A stretch of 64,000 nt of DNA from Spirochaetales bacterium (GTDB taxonomy: Bacteria; Spirochaetota; Leptospiria; Leptospirales; Leptonemataceae), in NCBI GenBank assembly GCA_024233935.1, contig JACKOY010000010.1, forward strand, positions 62,001-126,000, written 5' to 3'. The position numbers and the translations under genes are program-made. Shown here one piece after another: positions 32,732-41,486 of the stretch (position 1 is its first letter; the number at the start of each line of letters is the position of its first letter). The notes beneath the pieces were generated by a model that worked only from the letters and a program-made list of their open reading frames with translations, was not told the origin of the DNA and did no database searches.

Positions 32732-33070
32732 ATGAAAGACGAGGACCTGGATTTTACCACGGAAGAGCGCGCCAGGCACAAAGTCGTGAAGTTGAAAGGC
32801 AAGCTGATCCTGCACAACGTAGAGCAGTTTCGAAAAGAGTTTTTTGAACTGCTCGACCAGGACGCAAAAGCCGTGTTGTTCGACCTCGAAGATCTGAAGT
32901 TCGTGGACTCTTCCGGAATCGGACTTTTGATTCAGTTGCAGCGCAAGATGGCGGCTGCGGGGCGCGATATTGTACTGATGAATCTGAACGATCATGTGCG
33001 CCAGCTCTTCCAGGTCTCCGGGCTGGATCGGGTTTTTAAGATCACGACCGAGGACGACCTGCCGGAATGA
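32732..33070 (+). CDS. STAS-domain anti-sigma factor antagonist
   Basis: 112 residues, a single STAS domain of the SpoIIAA/RsbV type. The phosphorylation-site region FVDSSGIGLLIQ contains the conserved Ser. N-terminal extension of about 15 acidic residues. Expected to be phosphorylated by an HATPase kinase and reactivated by a SpoIIE phosphatase. It lies 18 bases after csoR and its stop overlaps the MORN gene start by 4 bases. The CHASE2-SpoIIE and HAMP-SpoIIE proteins of the same run are the best candidate activators. Confidence 0.9.
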   Translation: MKDEDLDFTTEERARHKVVKLKGKLILHNVEQFRKEFFELLDQDAKAVLFDLEDLKFVDSSGIGLLIQLQRKMAAAGRDIVLMNLNDHVRQLFQVSGLDRVFKITTEDDLPE

Positions 33071-34080
33071 ACCGGCCACGCTGGATCGTTATGGTCCTCA
33101 CAGCCGTCCTGGCGGGTGGTCTCGGCGGAGAACCCGGCGCCGGCAGCTGCGTCGAAGGGGACTGTGAAAACGGGACCGGGCTTTTCCGCTGGATCGATGG
33201 CGCCAGCTATCGCGGGTCTTTTCAGGCCGGCCGGGCCCACGGTCGGGGAACCTTTCAGGCCGTAAATGGCGCTTCGCTGCAGGCCACTTTCGCCAACGGA
33301 GTTCCCGGCGGCGCGTCAGTCGTTCGTGGCGCGGATGGGTCTTTTTTTGAAGGTACCTTGAATTCAGGTCGGCCGGCCGGCGAGGGGGAGGTCCGGGCCT
33401 TCGGGGCCACGTATCGGGGTTCGTTCCGGGACGGTCGCGCTGCCGGTGCGGGGCGCCTGGCCCTGCCGGGCGGCGCAACCTGGGTGGGAGGTTTTGCCAA
33501 TGGACGCCCCGCCGGGGCCGGAACCCTGACGCTGCCCGGCGTACTTGCGTTGCGGGCCGACGCCCGCGCGCTGTTCGGCGTTTTCCAGGCCCGCATTGAA
33601 TTTGTGGACGGGCCGGCTTTTGAGGGAGCGGTCCGGGCGGGCCTTCCGAACGGCAATGGCGTCCTGGTCTGGCCGGACGGGGCGCGCTACGAAGGAGCGC
33701 TTCGGGCCGGGTTGCCCCACGGAACCGGTCAGCTCACCGTTCCGGGCGGCGGGCGCTATTCCGGCAGTTTTTTGAGCGGGCGATTCGACGGGGCCGGGGA
33801 GCTCTCGCTTTCGGACGGGCGTCGTTATAGTGGAACATTTCGAGCCGGGAAACCGACCGGGCGCGGTGAACTGACATTTCGCGATGGCAGCGTCTACCGT
33901 GGTGAGTTCGTGGGGGGGCAGATGGAAGGCGAAGGCCGTCTGGAATATGCGGATGGCAGCGTCTACGAGGGCGGCTTTGCCCGGGGCCTGCGGGACGGCG
34001 AAGGTCGACTCACACGGCCAAATGGGCCCCCTGTTGAAGGTCGTTTCAGCGAGGACCAGTTCGTCGGTCTGGCTCGCTGA
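33067..34080 (+). CDS. Secreted MORN-repeat protein
   Basis: 337 residues. N-terminal signal sequence (about 1-22), one Cys pair (SCVEGDCENG), then about eleven MORN-type units such as GASYRGSFQAGRAHGRGTF, GARYEGALRAGLPHGTG and GSVYRGEFVGGQMEGEG. MORN repeats form elongated beta-hairpin rods binding lipids or proteins. One unit near 165-180 is degenerate (LALRADARALFGVFQARIEF). Overlaps the STAS gene by 4 bases (ATGA), so an exported repeat protein is coupled to a cytoplasmic regulator. Function unknown. Confidence 0.88.
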   Translation: MNRPRWIVMVLTAVLAGGLGGEPGAGSCVEGDCENGTGLFRWIDGASYRGSFQAGRAHGRGTFQAVNGASLQATFANGVPGGASVVRGADGSFFEGTLNSGRPAGEGEVRAFGATYRGSFRDGRAAGAGRLALPGGATWVGGFANGRPAGAGTLTLPGVLALRADARALFGVFQARIEFVDGPAFEGAVRAGLPNGNGVLVWPDGARYEGALRAGLPHGTGQLTVPGGGRYSGSFLSGRFDGAGELSLSDGRRYSGTFRAGKPTGRGELTFRDGSVYRGEFVGGQMEGEGRLEYADGSVYEGGFARGLRDGEGRLTRPNGPPVEGRFSEDQFVGLAR

Positions 34081-34164
34081 CGTTTCCGCCCGGCAACGTG
34101 GCCCTTTCGGTCGATAGGATAGAGAGGGCTTTCGCGCCGGAATCGGGGCTATTTAAGATAACTT

Positions 34165-35658
34165 ATGGCGGGCAAGAAACGATCGCTCCGAATACGCATC
34201 GGGATCCTGTACACTCTTCTGGCCCTGATCAACATCATCTTCTTCTCGGTGATGATTTTTGAGAACCAGAACGACCTTCTGCTGGCGAACTTCAAGTACC
34301 AGACCGAAAGCATCGTCAAAGATTTTCAGGCTGAAATCCGGGACCTCCCGGTCTCTCCGGCGGAAGATGACAATTTTCGTCGTCTGGCGAGCAGTCTTTC
34401 GGCCCACGAACTGGCATACTTCATCGTCTTTGACGAGCAGGGGCAGATCTGGCACCGGCGTCCGGAAGGCCCCCCCGCTCCCGAGAGTGTAAGCGAGGAA
34501 ACTCTTCAGCGTTCCCGGGAGATTCAGCACGAGGAATTGCTGTATTCACGTTACTCCCTGGAACTCAACGAGGAAGACTTCTCCGTGCAGTTGCTCATGC
34601 CGCTGGTTACGACGGGCGATCGGGCCGCCTTCTTGCAGTTGTCCATGAGCATTGCGACCATCAAGGATCGCCTGTTTCAGATTTATCTGCAGATTGGCCT
34701 CGCCGTTGTCTGGGGCATTGTCTTTCACGTATTGTTTGCGGTCTTCGTGTTTCAGGTGATCTTCCGTCGCGTTACGATTTTGCGCGAAGCCTCGGACCGT
34801 ATGTCCGGGGGTGAGCTTGAGGCGAGAGCAGAGTGGAAGCGCTCCGGTAGCGACGACGAACTGGACGAACTTGGAGACGCCTTCAACACGATGGCGGGCA
34901 GCATTGAAGATCAGGTCAATACGATCACGCGCCTGAACAACGAAATCCAGGAAGAACTCAAGATCGGTAAGGACGTCCAGGAGATATTTCTTTCCGAGAT
35001 TGAGATGTTTGCGGACTTTAAGCTCACGCTTTTTTACCGGCCTTTGCGCGAGGTCAGTGGCGACGTTTATAAGTTCTACAATTTTCAGGGTGACCGGAAG
35101 GGACTCTTTTTCGCCGACGCTTCCGGCCACGGTGTCAGTGCGGCGTTAATAACCACTATCACAATCATGTCGCTCGACGAGATCCTGCGCCGTCAGGTGA
35201 AGCCGGTGGGAGTGCTGAATCATCTGAACGTGGCTCTGGCCAATCGTCTGGACACTTCCTTCTTTGCGACCGGCGTATTCCTGTTGTTTAATCCCGACGG
35301 CAGCATGCAATACACAAACGCCGGCCACAATCCCATGTATCACATGCCGCAGGGGACCACGGAAATCAACCAGCTCGGCAAGATGGGACCACCCCTCGGT
35401 CTCGTGGAGGAGTTCGAATACCCGAGCGAAACTCTGCAGCTGGGTAGCGGAGACAAGCTGGTGATCTACTCGGACGGCCTGGTGGAAACTCAGAGCGCCA
35501 GCGAAGAGCAATTCGGTGAAGCGCGCCTGCTCAGTCTGCTTTCCGGCCACGCGAGTGCCGACCCCGCCGAATTGCACAGCGTGCTCGAAAAGGAATTCAC
35601 GGATTTCGCGGCTCACTACAAGGACGATGTGACGTTTATCATTCTGGAGATTCCGTGA
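34165..35658 (+). CDS. HAMP-domain membrane SpoIIE-type phosphatase
   Basis: 497 residues. TM1 at about 9-31, a periplasmic sensor of about 135 residues, TM2 at about 172-200, HAMP at about 200-255, a coiled linker, and a SpoIIE phosphatase domain at about 270-497 with VSGDVYKF, FFADASGHG, IYSDGLVET and YKDDVTFII intact. The upstream 84-base gap carries an AT-rich TATTTAAGATAAC stretch just before the ATG that could be a -10 region, though no good -35 is seen. The TPR-like gene starts directly after its stop. Confidence 0.92.
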   Translation: MAGKKRSLRIRIGILYTLLALINIIFFSVMIFENQNDLLLANFKYQTESIVKDFQAEIRDLPVSPAEDDNFRRLASSLSAHELAYFIVFDEQGQIWHRRPEGPPAPESVSEETLQRSREIQHEELLYSRYSLELNEEDFSVQLLMPLVTTGDRAAFLQLSMSIATIKDRLFQIYLQIGLAVVWGIVFHVLFAVFVFQVIFRRVTILREASDRMSGGELEARAEWKRSGSDDELDELGDAFNTMAGSIEDQVNTITRLNNEIQEELKIGKDVQEIFLSEIEMFADFKLTLFYRPLREVSGDVYKFYNFQGDRKGLFFADASGHGVSAALITTITIMSLDEILRRQVKPVGVLNHLNVALANRLDTSFFATGVFLLFNPDGSMQYTNAGHNPMYHMPQGTTEINQLGKMGPPLGLVEEFEYPSETLQLGSGDKLVIYSDGLVETQSASEEQFGEARLLSLLSGHASADPAELHSVLEKEFTDFAAHYKDDVTFIILEIP

Positions 35659-37266
35659 ATGTTGCGGCGCTACGCCCCCATCCTTTTGATATTGCTCTTG
35701 TTGCTGTCCTTTGTTCTGGTCGCCCAGGCAATCGTCAGCGTCAATTTGCTTGAACTTCGTGTTCAGATCTCTCAGGATCGGATTCTGAACTACGAACTGT
35801 CTTCGCGCGTCCTGCGGGCCCGATTCAGACAATTGCTGGAACAGGGTGACGACGCTTATCGGGACGAGATACGCCGCAACGTTCTTGAGGCCAGCATCAT
35901 GAATGCGACCGACCCACGCGCATTTGAAATGCGACCGGTCGAGTACGTAGGCCTCGGCGTTATCAACGGTGTGCGGGCCCTTTCCCTGAAGAGGCCCCTG
36001 CGGTTGCGCGAGGACCAGGATGTACTTCTTTTGATGCGGTACGCCTTCTTCATGGAGCGGAATCGTCGCTACTCCCAGGCGGCCGAGAAATACGCGGAAC
36101 TCGAACAGGAGCTGGGCGACGCCAGCAGTGAAGCTCTGGGCTTTGTACTGTTGCACCAGGGATACTGCCTCGCGATCGCCGGGGATCCGGAACAGGCGCT
36201 TGAGAAACTGTACCGTGTGCGAGACCTTTTTGCCGGAACACACTACGCCGAGACGGCCAATGTTTTGATTAATCTTTTGCTTGAGGGCCAGCGGCGCAGC
36301 GACGCCATCGCCGGGGCCGACTTGAGTGATCGTGAGCGCGCGAGGGCCCTGTTTCGGGCCGGACAGTATGCCGCCGCAGTGACTGCCTTTCAGGATCTGG
36401 AAAGCCTCAGCGATATGGATCGTTACATGCTGGCGCGCAGCCTGGAGGAGACAGGACAGGTACCCACAGCGATCCAGGGATATCTGGAGGTGGTGCGCAC
36501 TGGAACGGACCTGGTCGCCGTGCGGGCCGCCAACCGAAGGTTGCTTTTGATTGGCAGCTTCTACGGCGGCGGACAGCAGCTGACCAACTACGCGACGGAA
36601 CAGGCCCAGAATCTGGGAGACGAAGCGGTCGTGGAAGAAGTGCGCGAGGCGGCCGAGCTTCAGCGCGAGGCGATTGTGATCGACGAACTTCGCGCTGCTG
36701 CCCGGGAAGGCGGGGACGAGGCCGCGGCCACCCTTGCCGAGGAGTTGCAGGCGGAGATTGTGCTGAGTGAGCCGGTCGGTTCGGCCGCGATCGAGAGACC
36801 CGAGGTCCCGGTGCCTTCTGCCGCACTGGATGGCGCCGCGGTTCGTGCCATGCCGGGGCAGGCCCTGGCCCGGCTGGGCGGCGACATAAGCACTCTGCGC
36901 GAATCGATGCAGCCATCGCTTCCGGAGAGACCTTCTTCCCGGCTTTACCCGCGCGGGCGCTTTGTGATCGTTCTTAACGATGGTCGCGAGCTCCGTGGGG
37001 AGCGGGCCGTGATTTCTGGAGAGAGCATTTCCGTGGAAAGTGGCCCCGTTCCGACACGGTTACCGCGCCCGGTTGTGCGTCAAATAAGGGCAGACCCGGC
37101 CACCCTGCCGCCAGGTCTGTCGCAGCCGCTCGATATTACGCTATCAAATGGGGAGCGGCTGCAGGCCGACGCGGTGCAATTTGAAGCCGCCGTCATGGTT
37201 CTGGTGCAGGCGGGTGCGGAGCGTCGAGTGGCGGCGAGCCAGTTGCAAGAAATTGCCATTCCGTGA
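35659..37266 (+). CDS. Exported TPR-like envelope protein
   Basis: 535 residues with an N-terminal anchor or signal (ILLILLLLLSFVLVAQA). Residues 115-330 are helical with TPR-like hairpins (RRYSQAAEKYAELEQEL, GDPEQALEKLYRVRDLF). The C-terminal 120 residues are beta-rich and contain two copies of a short motif, IVLNDGRELRGERAV and ITLSNGERLQADAV, which also begins the next gene and the gene at 42164. No enzyme motif. Starts immediately after the HAMP-SpoIIE stop, so it may be that sensor's periplasmic partner. Confidence 0.75.
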   Translation: MLRRYAPILLILLLLLSFVLVAQAIVSVNLLELRVQISQDRILNYELSSRVLRARFRQLLEQGDDAYRDEIRRNVLEASIMNATDPRAFEMRPVEYVGLGVINGVRALSLKRPLRLREDQDVLLLMRYAFFMERNRRYSQAAEKYAELEQELGDASSEALGFVLLHQGYCLAIAGDPEQALEKLYRVRDLFAGTHYAETANVLINLLLEGQRRSDAIAGADLSDRERARALFRAGQYAAAVTAFQDLESLSDMDRYMLARSLEETGQVPTAIQGYLEVVRTGTDLVAVRAANRRLLLIGSFYGGGQQLTNYATEQAQNLGDEAVVEEVREAAELQREAIVIDELRAAAREGGDEAAATLAEELQAEIVLSEPVGSAAIERPEVPVPSAALDGAAVRAMPGQALARLGGDISTLRESMQPSLPERPSSRLYPRGRFVIVLNDGRELRGERAVISGESISVESGPVPTRLPRPVVRQIRADPATLPPGLSQPLDITLSNGERLQADAVQFEAAVMVLVQAGAERRVAASQLQEIAIP

Positions 37267-37267
37267 G

Positions 37268-38374
37268 ATGCGAGCGTTCAGAGGCAGCTTTCGAGTACGA
37301 CTTTTGGGAGTCACGATTGCGGGACTCGTCGGTCTTGTCGCGCCGCGGGCCTACGCCGACCTTCTGACTTTGAAGTCCGGCGAAAGCCTGGAAGGTTTCT
37401 TTGTTCGCGACACCGACGAAGGCGTTGTGTTTCGCGTTCGTGGCGGAGAAGAACGTGTGGTCCCGGCCGATGACGTGGCCGGATTGGAGGTGGGGTTCCC
37501 GGGAGAGCCGTTCTGCTTTGAGCGACGCGGAGCCGGTCAGGATTGCAGCGCGCTTCTGTATCAGTTTCAATCGGACCGTTTGGTGATCGCGACCGGCACC
37601 GGCTTTCTGGAACTGCAGGAGATTCCGATGAGCGAGGTCGAGCGGGTCGAGATTGATCGCGAGAGCCAGGCGCCCGAGGCGTTTCACGCCGAGCTTCCAG
37701 ATGGAATCAACGTGGAGATCTCGCGTTCGGTCCCGCCAGCAGAACCGTCGGAAGGGGATCCATCGGAACCAGAAGCGGCGCCGGCGGTTCGCGAAACCGT
37801 GGTTGGTACCGTGGTCTCGCGGGACGACGTTGCGACACTGATTCGGCGCGAAGATGGCCAGATCGTTCGCATTCCCAACGAAGAGATTCGAGCGGCCGTG
37901 CATCGTCCGGAACCCGAGCCAGAGCCGGCCCCGGTTGCCCAACCGGAGTTCGAAGCCCGCTGGTATGATATTATGCCGGGAGTGCCCCAGTACCGCTGGG
38001 GACAACGCGGCAAGGGATCGCTGCTGTTTGGCGGTTTCAGTACGCTGGTTTTGGGCGTTTACTGGGAGTATCTGCAGGCCCAGCAGGTCTCGGCGGAGGC
38101 GGCCGGAGACCCGACCGTCTATCTATTCAACAACACGTCCTATCTGGATGAGTTCTCGCGCCACCAGCGCATGCAACGTCTACTGGGCTACGGGGCCGGC
38201 CTGGTGTTCTTGTACCATTTGTTTGACTGGCGTTATCTGGGACCGCAAGAAGCGGTCGGCACTGGTGAAGCCGCCCAGGCGAGCCTTCGACCGACCCTGC
38301 GAAGCGAGCTTGTACAGTACTACGGGGACGCGGTGGAACGCCGCTGGCGCCTGGGATTCGAGATGCGTTTCTAA
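37268..38374 (+). CDS. Exported protein with beta motif and DUF5683-like C-terminus
   Basis: 368 residues from ATG 37268, 1 base after the upstream stop. Signal peptide at about 8-27. The N-terminal beta domain starts LLTLKSGESLEGFFV. A proline/glutamate-rich linker (PEPEPEPAP) follows. The C-terminal part DIMPGVPQYRWGQRGKGSLLFGG with following hydrophobic helices resembles DUF5683-type membrane proteins (PG-x-GQ-x-Y...KG); the match is by eye. Likely envelope-located. Convergent with the STAS gene 3 bases away. Confidence 0.72.
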   Translation: MRAFRGSFRVRLLGVTIAGLVGLVAPRAYADLLTLKSGESLEGFFVRDTDEGVVFRVRGGEERVVPADDVAGLEVGFPGEPFCFERRGAGQDCSALLYQFQSDRLVIATGTGFLELQEIPMSEVERVEIDRESQAPEAFHAELPDGINVEISRSVPPAEPSEGDPSEPEAAPAVRETVVGTVVSRDDVATLIRREDGQIVRIPNEEIRAAVHRPEPEPEPAPVAQPEFEARWYDIMPGVPQYRWGQRGKGSLLFGGFSTLVLGVYWEYLQAQQVSAEAAGDPTVYLFNNTSYLDEFSRHQRMQRLLGYGAGLVFLYHLFDWRYLGPQEAVGTGEAAQASLRPTLRSELVQYYGDAVERRWRLGFEMRF

Positions 38375-38377
38375 ACT

Positions 38378-38713
38378 TCAGGGCGCCGCATCGACGTTTT
38401 CGTGAATAGAAAAGAAACTATCCAGGGCCGAGAGCCGCAACACGTTCATAATATCGCTGTTCACGGAGACCAAATACATCTTGGCGCCGATTGCCTTCAG
38501 CTTCTTCTGCAGATTTGCCATCAGCGCGATGCCGGAAGAGTCCATGTACTTCAGGGCGGTCATATCAATGACCAGGCTCTTGATGCGTTCGCGGTTCTGA
38601 TCGATATGCTGGATCAACTCCTTCTTGAGGTCACCCACACAGTACAAATCGACTTCCCCGGTCAACGCGACTACTTCGTGACGCGGGTGGTCCTGAAACT
38701 CGAATTCAACCAT
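38378..38713 (-). CDS. STAS-domain anti-sigma factor antagonist
   Basis: 111 residues, a complete STAS domain with phospho-site region YMDSSGIALMANLQ. Its start lies 8 bases inside the end of the HATPase gene, an arrangement typical of RsbV/RsbW-like pairs. It would bind the HATPase when unphosphorylated. Confidence 0.9.
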   Translation of the reverse strand: MVEFEFQDHPRHEVVALTGEVDLYCVGDLKKELIQHIDQNRERIKSLVIDMTALKYMDSSGIALMANLQKKLKAIGAKMYLVSVNSDIMNVLRLSALDSFFSIHENVDAAP

Positions 38714-40040
38714 GGGTTACCTCTGGTTCCTTATCGGGAGAGCCCGCGGCAAAAGCAAGCACCCTTTGCCCGAGGCTTTCGTCGTGCTCGCCGCGCGCGA
38801 TTTTCGTATCGATCATCAACTTCCAGTTATAACGTCGTCCGGGACGGGTTTCCCGGGCCTGGAAGAGGCAGTGAGCATACTGAACCAGCGCGGCGACCTG
38901 TTGATCCTCCGCCGGGCGGGGACCATGACCGGGAAACAGGTGCAGCCAGTCTGCCCCCAGATGCTGGCCTAGAGCCCAGAGCCGGGCCAGATTGCCTGAA
39001 CTCCAGCCCAGCGAGAAAAGCGCCGAAACCGGACGCCGGGGTGCCTGACGCCCGGAAATCTCGCGGAGCAGGGCCGAAACCTCTTCGGTCAGGCCGGCCG
39101 CAAGGCTATGTCCCGAAGAGTAGAGTCGCACGGCGGCACCGAGCCGGGCGCTCTGTCGTTTTGTGAGCCGGTCTCCGTAAAGGCTACGGGCCCATTGTTC
39201 GAGACTGCGCAGGTCCGGCAGGCCGTGCGCCAGGAGGTCGCCTTCGGATTCTGGCGGCGGGGGGACCCGTGCCTGTTCCAGCACACGCTCCGGTTCGTCT
39301 CCGATTTCCGCCCGGGCTCCCGCATCGAGCCCCGTTATCAGCAGCGCAAAAAGTCCGGGTTCATCCAGCATGCGATCCCACAGAGCGGTCTTTGCGGGAA
39401 TAAGGGGATTCTTCAGTTGGGGTCGTAGCGCGGCCAGGTGTGTTGCGAGGGTGTCGTCGCCTGGCATTTGTTCGGGCCGTGCCAGCCGCGGTATGCGGCA
39501 CTCAAAGCGTGTGCCGCTCTCATTTGATTCGAAGCTCAGGCATTCCGAGCCCAGGCCGATATTTGCAAGCATGCGTACGAGCATGGCCAATCCGAGTCCG
39601 CCCCCCTCCGCTTCGCGGGCCGTCGACCGTTGTTCTCCAAGCAATTCGCGCACGACGGACACCTCGCGCTCAAGCATAGGTGTGCTATTCTCAACTCGAA
39701 GGCGCAGGCCGGAATCTTCGGTGTCAAAGCGCACGGTCGCCGATAGCTGCGCCTCATTTGCCAGAACGAAGAGTTCATTCTGGCGCGATGCGATTGTTTC
39801 CCGGAACTCTTCCATCAGTGAGTCGTAATCCTGCGGTTCGTTGGCGCGGTGTGAAAAAAAGACACGCTTCAGGTTTGCCTTGAGGGCATTATTGGTCAGT
39901 TCCGTCAGAATGGATCGCAGCGGGGCGTGAAGCAGGCCCAGGTCCTGGACTTCCACAAGCGTCGAAAAGGTCCGGTACATCGCGTCCCAGCCATCGGGGT
40001 CGAGGTTGGTCAGCCGAAAGGTGTGCTGATCGGCGCTCAT
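38706..40040 (-). CDS. HATPase (GHKL) domain protein, probable anti-sigma / STAS kinase
   Basis: 444 residues. Residues 35-190 show a GHKL ATPase fold: an N-box-like ILTELTNNALKAN, then LRLRVENSTPM in place of the usual DxGxG, and a G2 box GGGLGLAML. There is no histidine-phosphorylation box, so it is more like RsbW/SpoIIAB-type kinases than a sensor kinase, though the N-terminal part is longer. Residues 200-444 form a helical domain that I do not recognise. Overlaps the STAS gene by 8 bases and the amidohydrolase by 4, forming one transcription unit. Its partner sigma factor, if any, is not in the window. Confidence 0.72.
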   Translation of the reverse strand: MSADQHTFRLTNLDPDGWDAMYRTFSTLVEVQDLGLLHAPLRSILTELTNNALKANLKRVFFSHRANEPQDYDSLMEEFRETIASRQNELFVLANEAQLSATVRFDTEDSGLRLRVENSTPMLEREVSVVRELLGEQRSTAREAEGGGLGLAMLVRMLANIGLGSECLSFESNESGTRFECRIPRLARPEQMPGDDTLATHLAALRPQLKNPLIPAKTALWDRMLDEPGLFALLITGLDAGARAEIGDEPERVLEQARVPPPPESEGDLLAHGLPDLRSLEQWARSLYGDRLTKRQSARLGAAVRLYSSGHSLAAGLTEEVSALLREISGRQAPRRPVSALFSLGWSSGNLARLWALGQHLGADWLHLFPGHGPRPAEDQQVAALVQYAHCLFQARETRPGRRYNWKLMIDTKIARGEHDESLGQRVLAFAAGSPDKEPEVTHG

Positions 40041-41314
40041 GGATTGGGGGTCATTTCCCAGCTATTTGGCACCATGAAGATGGAGGCGGCCAGGCGCGCG
40101 TTCGCATTTTCAGGATGGCGCAGCGTACGTTTCAGGACGAAGTCGAACAGAAGCGGATTGTAGCGATAGATTTCATTTAGCGTTTCGCGCTCTGCATCGG
40201 TAATGAAGCCGGCGTCCCGAATCATACCGGTGCGTACGACGATGTTGATGGCGGGCAGGGGATAGTCGCTTCCATTAACCAGACGTTTCTGGAGTTCGGA
40301 ATCCAGAAGGACACGGGCGACCGGGCTGTCGTGCAGGTCCTGCCCCAGGCGATTGAATTGTAGCATCGCCGAAATTTCTCCGAACACATGGCCCTTGTAG
40401 CGCGGCTCCTGCATCAGGCGTAGAAATAGATCAAAGTTGGAAACGAGCGGTGTGTCCGCTCGATCCAGGTCGCGTCCGCGTCCCAGGCTGGCGCAGTGCG
40501 CGATCACAACGGTCACCCCATGATCGAGCGCGCTTCGCAAAAGCAGCGGATTTCCAAAACCCTGGGTTTGATCGGATTCAACGGCGGCTTCATCGCCCGC
40601 GTGACTCAAGAGAACGAGACCGAGTTGTCGCATGCGGTCATAGTACGGGCCGTTGCGCGGGTCGGCCGGATCGATTCCCATGGCGTTCGGCAACCACTTG
40701 ATGATACGCACACCCGCGTTGCGCACCCGGGTCAACTCCTGAAGAGCGTCCGACCGGCGTGGATGCACGGAGGCCGCCGCTACGAACAGATCGGGACGGG
40801 CTGCGGCCAGGCTCAGTACATAGTCATTGGATACATAAAACTCCGAACGGGCCAGATTCAAACTGCCGTCAGGATTAAAGAAGCGATCGAAAGCCAGGAT
40901 TACATACCTGCCATGACCGCGTATTTGGCCGGCCAGCCCGGTGAGTCGCTCCATGTACTGCTCATCGGCTTGCTCGAAGTCGTTTATGCCGGCTGCGCTT
41001 GCGTATACCCGGAAACGCATGTGCTTCAGGGGATTTAGATTAGAAAGAAAATCGGGATGCACAAAGCATTCCCTGCAACTGGTGCCGGTCGCGATCACAT
41101 GCACGTGCAGATCGAGTAATCGCCGCCGATCAATGTCCTCATAGGCTCGGGCAATCAGTTCATTGGCAGCGGGGCTGAGGGCTTCGTAGCCGGACCCGGA
41201 TTCGAAGACGTAGGCGCCGCCCACGCGGTTCAAAACGAACCACAATGCGATTGCACCCAGGACCAGAACTCCCGGCGCGAGGGCGGCGTTTGCAACCTTG
41301 CCGGAAAAACGCAT
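40037..41314 (-). CDS. Membrane-anchored amidohydrolase-family protein
   Basis: 425 residues from ATG 41314 (an upstream TTG at 41350 is possible; AGGAG precedes the ATG at short spacing). N-terminal membrane anchor at about 7-29, then a TIM-barrel amidohydrolase: HxH in LLDLHVHVI, a Lys in IIKWLPNAMG, His in VLLSHAGDE and VVIAHCASLG, and Asp in NGSDYPLPA, which would complete the metal site. The catalytic domain probably faces the periplasm. Substrate unknown. Translationally coupled (ATGA) to the HATPase/STAS pair, an unusual partner. Confidence 0.8.
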   Translation of the reverse strand: MRFSGKVANAALAPGVLVLGAIALWFVLNRVGGAYVFESGSGYEALSPAANELIARAYEDIDRRRLLDLHVHVIATGTSCRECFVHPDFLSNLNPLKHMRFRVYASAAGINDFEQADEQYMERLTGLAGQIRGHGRYVILAFDRFFNPDGSLNLARSEFYVSNDYVLSLAAARPDLFVAAASVHPRRSDALQELTRVRNAGVRIIKWLPNAMGIDPADPRNGPYYDRMRQLGLVLLSHAGDEAAVESDQTQGFGNPLLLRSALDHGVTVVIAHCASLGRGRDLDRADTPLVSNFDLFLRLMQEPRYKGHVFGEISAMLQFNRLGQDLHDSPVARVLLDSELQKRLVNGSDYPLPAINIVVRTGMIRDAGFITDAERETLNEIYRYNPLLFDFVLKRTLRHPENANARLAASIFMVPNSWEMTPNP

Positions 41315-41486
41315 GGGCTCCTCATGATGCACCCGGTCGTGGCATTTCAAGCACTATCGCTGCTTCGAGCGAAAATCGCACGCTCACGTCATTCCGGCCT
41401 CGTTCCGCATCCGTCCGGGGCAGATTATTTGGTTGTCAATTTTCTTTACTCCCCGAGGATTTGAAGTCACGATCCATGGAGAATAT

